A stretch of DNA of 64,000 bases, taken from NCBI GenBank assembly GCA_907164885.2, contig OU015492.1, forward strand, positions 43,768,031-43,832,030, written 5' to 3'. The notes beneath the pieces are model-generated. The model worked only from the letters and a program-made list of their open reading frames with translations, made no database searches and had not been told where the DNA came from. The position numbers and the translations under genes are program-made. The stretch's first letter is position 1; every line of letters begins with the position of its first letter. Source of the DNA: Dolomedes plantarius. Its lineage: Eukaryota > Arthropoda > Arachnida > Araneae > Dolomedidae. Positions 59,708 through 64,000 of this stretch are shown here, piece after piece.

Positions 59708-62700
59708 CTAAAAAAGAAATCCTTATCTCTTTAAGATTCGTTCAACTATACTAAATCTTGAAAAATTGTTGAAAAAATATTTTCAATGGATATCTTAACC
59801 TCTGAATAACAGGTCAGTCATGGAGCAGAGATATAAGAGGCATTCACATTGAAGCATCTATGTACTTTTATTTTGCTATTTACTAGATTATTAATATTGT
59901 TATTTTTAATCTCTAGGTAAGAGACAGCTGAATTAAGAAAAATAAGGCTTGTTTAATTCTTCTTGAAAACATATATAGTTTTTAAAAGATCACAAAAAAA
60001 GATTTCAGGTAGTCTCCTCTAACGAAACTACCGCGGGTTAAAGCATTTTGTTACTTTTCTGTTTAACTGTTTACTGCTATTGGGTTTGGCGCGCTGCCAA
60101 AATTATAACTCGCGACGCAGGACAATTTTTTTCTCTCCGAAGGACCGTTGTTGAGGAACGTAATCCTACGTTATAAAGTTTATTAACAGCAATGTGATTT
60201 GAGTGTCACAATTTAATCTGAATGCCGGCATATTGTCACATCCAAATCACGCTGCTGTAGCTGGCTTTATTTCTCCCGATGCAAAACTGCAATTAAAAGT
60301 GTCTCTACTCCACAAGATGACCCAGCTACTTACCGGTGGGCTAGTATACTATAGCCTGAGTTTCTTTGCCTGTAATTCGATACTGAATAAAAAACGACAC
60401 AACTCCTAATGGGAATGAAACAACAGTTGTAAAAATCGAGCCATGGGTTTCTGAGTTGTAGGTCTTTTTGGTACTTTAGGATTATTCCGTCGACCTGTCA
60501 ACGCTCGTGTAATGCGCAAATCCTTTGGCGCCATCATAATGAAAAGCAATTTCCAAAATAAACATTCTAAACACATTAAATTTATTATTAATACAAAAAT
60601 ATTATTAAAACACATTATTAATAAAAAAATCAAAACAAAGTAAACACCTCTATGTTTTTTATAATTACACATTGAATTATTCTTGAATCTAACCATATAT
60701 ATTATTATCAACCATTTCGGCGGCCAAAAATCCTTGATAGTTTTTAAAGCGCAAATAAACAAGTCATTATCCTTGTGCAGTCGCCGCCACATAAATTCGT
60801 TTAAATACGAATCTAAGTGTTTTCGGGTAGTTCCGCGGTGTTTCTTGTTTCGCCATTTTGCCAAACCCCACAATAGTTCTATATTTTGTGTATGTGCACC
60901 AGTTTCAGGATCCACAAAATTATATCGGTGATTCACTTTAAAGTGTTGGAATCCCGCTGCTTCCAATTCATCAGTTTTGTAACTTTTCCACGAGTCTGAG
61001 AAAATTGTAGTTCCTTCTGCAATGTTGTTCCTAATTTCAGCCATGAGAGTTGCTGCATTTCGAGTGGGAACCTCTACGATGAAACACTCGTTGGTCTCTC
61101 TGCACAGTCCCCCAAATATCCATTGTTCTGGAAGAATACGACCGACTTGGTTTTTGCGCTTTGTAAAAAGGCTCTCATCTATCTCTACAATTTTGTTCGG
61201 ACCTCCTATTTGTTTCGAATCACGTCGTAGAAGGCTATGAGTGCACACTTCCCTCATATAATTGTTCCAATCAACAATTGTCTTTCCTGTCAAATCCAGC
61301 TGTTTTTCTCCCCATTAATGCGACGATGTTAATTCATGCGACCAGCAGTAAATAAACCGGAGGGCAGTCCCAAACGGGAGTTTTGAGCCCTCCAACCAAG
61401 TGCCTTTTCGAATAGCTACTCGTTTATCGCATCCCTTTACATTGCATCGCCATTGCTTATCAGTTTTGATATACAACGCCATATCGTGGTCATTCACGCA
61501 CATTTTCTTAGAAGAAATGATTCCATACTCTTGAAAATATGCCACTGCACTCTCTTCGGTGCTAGGCAAATCCCAAATTCGAATCATTTTGCAGCAAAGT
61601 AAAAAGAAAAAAACAGTATATTTCAACACGCTAAAGAACACTAAGGGCCTGTTCACATAGGAGTCCGTTGCGGAGCGTTAAAGTATTGAAATATATTTAA
61701 CCAATGACAAACCTCCAAACGATTAGCAACGAAATTTTTAATGCCTATGATTGGTTTATTTTCCTCTCAACATCATCTTTCCTTTAACGCTCCGCTACCG
61801 GACTCCTATGTGAACAGGCCCTTACTCGCGTAGTCAAGGATTACACAGTAAGGGCCTGTTCACATAGGAGTCCGTTGCGTAGCGTTAAGGAAAAGATGAC
61901 GTTGAGACGAAAATAAACCAATCATAGGCGTTAAAAATTTCATTGCTAATCGTTTGGAGGCCTATGATTGGTTTATTTTCGTCTCAACATCATCTTTTCC
62001 TTAACGCAACGCAACGGACTCCTATGTGAACATGCCCTAAATGTGATAAAATTTGTGGTTATTAACGCAAAAGCTACCTTTTGGCGATAATATCGGGTTT
62101 GGCGAAAATGGTCGACGGGATAATCCCAAAGTACCGTATTTTTTAATAACACTATATTAAAAGATTTAGGCAAAATATAGCAGGTCCATTTTAAAGTTCG
62201 CTCATTCATTCGATTGAAAGTGGATTGAATGCTTACTCAGCAGGAGTACCCTATCTAGCACGCACACAGAAAAACTGTTGGAGGAGTCCATGGTTTCTCA
62301 TAAAATAATAATTAAGACCGTTACCAGTCAATTTATTGTAATAACATAAAAAACGGACGTAAATTTCGGGTCCAGTGCGCCTGTATGGATTCCCCAAGCG
62401 GAGATCTCATAATTGACATCATTCAACACACGAGTCTGTTGAAACAGATTTTAGTCATTATTATAGCCTGTAAAATCCACTTTCTGTGTGCAGTTCGGCT
62501 ACCATTTAGTGTAGGTTTCGACGGTTTGGCAACTTTTTAAATACGACGTTGTTCAAAAGACAGTTTCGATTCCCTGTAAAAAATAGATTAGATTGAGACA
62601 AGGTCGCTGGCGATACAGAGGGTTGTCAGGGCTAGGCAATTATCGCTCATAATTTGGTGTGCACAATATGTTTAGATTCAGCCATTAAGGCCATCAATTG

Positions 62701-63204
62701 TGAGAACACAATCCTCTTGAACAGATAACAAGAATTACAATCACATTAAAAAATGTACGCGTTTTTACAAAGGCTTCGTGTAAGGCATCGTTACAAAGGT
62801 TTATCGATGTTAAGTAACAATATACTGAATATTACCTTTGGATTCTCTTTAGATTTCTCATGCAGAAAGCTTTTGAAATTTTTGTTGACTGCACTTTCTT
62901 CAGACTCTTCAACTATGGGGTATAGTTTGTGATATTGGTGTTTTTCTAAACTTTTCTTCTTTAACGATGATTTCGATAATCTAGTTAAGTTTTCCCCAAC
63001 AGTTTGAAAAGATCTTTTATTTTCTACTAATGCAGAATGAGCATAAAAAGTTTTGGAAACATTGCACTTTTCTCCATTACCATATTTACTATTTCTTAGA
63101 CTCTTTTCATCTGTTAAAACGGCGTTTTCTTCTCCCTTCGCAAAATCTGTTTGAGGATCCGATTGCTGTACTAGTGTAAATATACCGCGAAATATCTTCT
63201 TCAT
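59522..63204 (-). CDS. Two-exon gene of unknown function, 184 aa
   Basis: Exon 1 is 63204-62836: ATG in the context AAAATATGA, 123 codons (MKKIFRGIFTLVQQSDPQTD..., KSSLKKKSLEKHQYHKLYPI, FKSFLHEKSKENPK), ending at the donor AAG|GTAATA. Exon 2 is 59707-59522: acceptor TTTTTTAG, then HDVNNRGDPDAESSQINHLK, KHYGNESKSSLSGSEITQML, KEMTLYCYAKRDNIKCKQTI, N and TAA. Both exons are phase 0. The protein is Lys/Ser/Glu-rich, apparently largely disordered, with no signal peptide, membrane segment or domain I recognise. AATAAA signals follow on the - strand near 59450. The 3.1-kb intron holds an ISXO2 remnant and two MITEs. The join is inferred from splice signals and codon content only; exon 2 could belong to something else. 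Confidence 0.55.
60406..61587 (-). pseudogene. ISXO2/Merlin-type transposase B
   Basis: Likely start ATG 61587 (MIRIWDLPSTEESAVAYFQE). Zinc-ribbon CNVKGCDKRVAIRKGTWLEG (Cys pair incomplete on the N side: MCVNDHDM), then LRFIYCWSHELTSSH, one TAA (61317-61315), and the same frame continues WGEKQLDLTGKTIVDWNNYM. DDE domain: NKIVEIDESLFTKRKNQVG (first Asp/Glu), QWIFGGLCRETNECFIVEVP, TTIFSDSWKSYKTDEL (second), FKVNHRYNFVDPETGAHTQN, IELLWGLAKWRNKKHRGTTR (Glu), FMWRRLHKDNDLF. The conserved part ends near 60720 (DFWPP); the remaining ORF is probably not transposase. Apart from one stop it is nearly intact. It lies in the intron of the unknown gene, same strand. Confidence 0.9.
61645..61821. mobile_element. 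Snap-back MITE 1
   Basis: 177 bp, ends GGGCCTGTTCACATAGGAGT and its inverse, flanked by TAA and TTA. Long inverted arms (GAGTCCG(T)TGCGGAGCGTTAA... and the inverse) allow the strand to fold on itself. PIF/Harbinger-type target (TWA). Confidence 0.75.
61852..62037. mobile_element. Snap-back MITE 2
   Basis: 186 bp, same ends (GGGCCTGTTCACATAGGAGT / inverse with one mismatch), exact TAA duplication at 61849-61851 and 62038-62040. Arms of about 75 bases are nearly perfectly complementary. It is 30 bp from MITE 1 and shares its internal CCTATGATTGGTTTATTTTC segment. Confidence 0.85.
62041..62835. other. Intronic stretch, nothing recognised
   Basis: No coding signal, repeat ends or promoter-like pattern seen. 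Confidence 0.4.
62836..63204 (-). CDS. Exon 1 of the unknown gene
   Basis: 369 nt, exactly 123 codons, open to a good donor GTAATATTC. Without splicing the frame would run only 14 more codons to a stop. Codon choice and lack of repeats set it apart from the surrounding DNA. Confidence 0.6.
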
Positions 63205-64000
63205 ATTTTACTTGGTGAAAATTTTATACTCTAAGAGCGTTTAGATTTTAATATACTTTAAAATATTTCGTACTGTAATTCAAGGAAAGTAATGATATAA
63301 AAGTTCAGGGTGATGCCATTAGCATGTGTTACTGAAAAGGAAGTGGCAAAATTAAATAACATATTTAGAAAATTTTTGCTAGTAATGATACAATGCCATC
63401 CAACTTTTACCTACGTGGAAAAATTTCTGAAGGATAAACATTGAATCAGTACTAATAATAGGCGATTAGCAATGCGCACTCAAATTTTTAAAAATATGTT
63501 CATAGCTATGCGATTCCCACAAAAGTTTGCAAGATGGCAACAGATCATAGAAGACCGGAAGAAATGGACTAATTCATAGATGACAAACCTATGGCACGCG
63601 CGATAGAGTTGGCACACAAAAGTATTTTTCTAGCATTCAGACTGCTGATTTTTGACGAAGTTGAATTTGGAGGACCTTGAAATGTAACTGATGGGGGTAA
63701 AACTAAATCCTACGGCCCCACTTTCTCACCAAAATCGCCCTAAGCCATTTTCGCTCCAGAGGTTTGGCACGTTGCTGGGTTTGCTAGAATGGGAATGCAA
63801 ACCTGTTTTGAAACAGTCAAAAAGTTATATTTCTTTTTAAAAATTTACTCTTATGTAAAGTCTCCAATAGTACTGATTTACTTATTCTGAACCTCTGCAA
63901 TCTTTCATTCTATTCCTTGAATGAGAACGGTCAACCGAGCTCTTTCTGTAAGTTGGTGCAAAAAAAGAAAAACTTGTGAAAATGAAGCACAGAAAAGGTG
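63205..64000. other. Upstream flank of the unknown gene
   Basis: AT-rich; the promoter or 5' UTR could lie here but no TATA or initiator pattern stands out. A CTATGGCACGCGCGATAGAG stretch at 63588 may be a hAT-type repeat fragment. No ORF of note. Confidence 0.35.

Noticed and set aside
60203..60409. 68-aa + strand ORF
   Set aside because: Unsupported by motif, splice signals or neighbours; partly antisense to the end of the ISXO2 ORF.

Overview
The window is AT-rich, intron-bearing animal DNA from a repeat-dense genome. It is most likely a spider or another chelicerate: the Tc1 transposase, the Ty1/copia gag (UBN2 type) and Ty3-like gag proteins, and the ISXO2-type transposases read like those I know from spider genomes. 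There are no bacterial operons, rRNA genes or CRISPR arrays. Only two host gene models can be supported; almost everything else is transposable-element DNA, much of it nested.

Host genes. (1) The 3' part of a mitochondrial sulfide:quinone oxidoreductase gene (SQOR) runs on the + strand as five exons (20366-20584, 21641-21824, 24474-24541, 25505-25683, 37720-37777) with matching splice phases, a stop codon and poly(A) signals. Its upstream exons were not found and probably lie before the window. Most of the first 37.7 kb is therefore likely SQOR intron, and the last intron alone is 12.0 kb. (2) A two-exon gene of unknown function lies on the - strand (exons 63204-62836 and 59707-59522, 184 aa). 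Its 3.1-kb intron holds a dead ISXO2-type transposase and two snap-back MITEs.

Transposon layout. 1-170: tail of a DD41D Tc1/mariner-type element. 412-909: hAT-type MITE. 0.9-2.8 kb: microsatellites and dispersed repeats. 4704-4922: pogo/Tigger remnant cut by an LTR fragment. 5153-11786: Ty1/copia element A (+), its 3' LTR carrying a non-LTR insertion. 12-13 kb: possible solo LTR and a 53-bp minisatellite. 13.3-19.1 kb: copia element B (-), split by a 1.7-kb terminal-inverted-repeat element. 22.6-23.3 kb: ISXO2 remnant. 25901-26865: deleted mariner. 27.1-37.3 kb: copia element C (-), split by a 4.6-kb transposon here called element X (27682-32282), which has about 600-bp inverted repeats and encodes Cys-rich and tesmin/CXC-like segments. 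38175-42184: a complete LTR element with identical-looking LTRs that carries only a gag-like ORF. 45097-47812: a DD41D element with a Tc1 element nested inside. 48.9-49.6 kb: 5'-truncated LINE. 49953-56184: Ty3/gypsy element (-) with a DD37D mariner and a 445-bp MITE nested in its leader. 57711-58658: hAT-type MITE. 58.8-59.1 kb: tRNA-derived SINE.

The strongest candidates for something little described are element X and the gag-only LTR element. All similarity statements come from reading the sequence and recalling families; no search was run.
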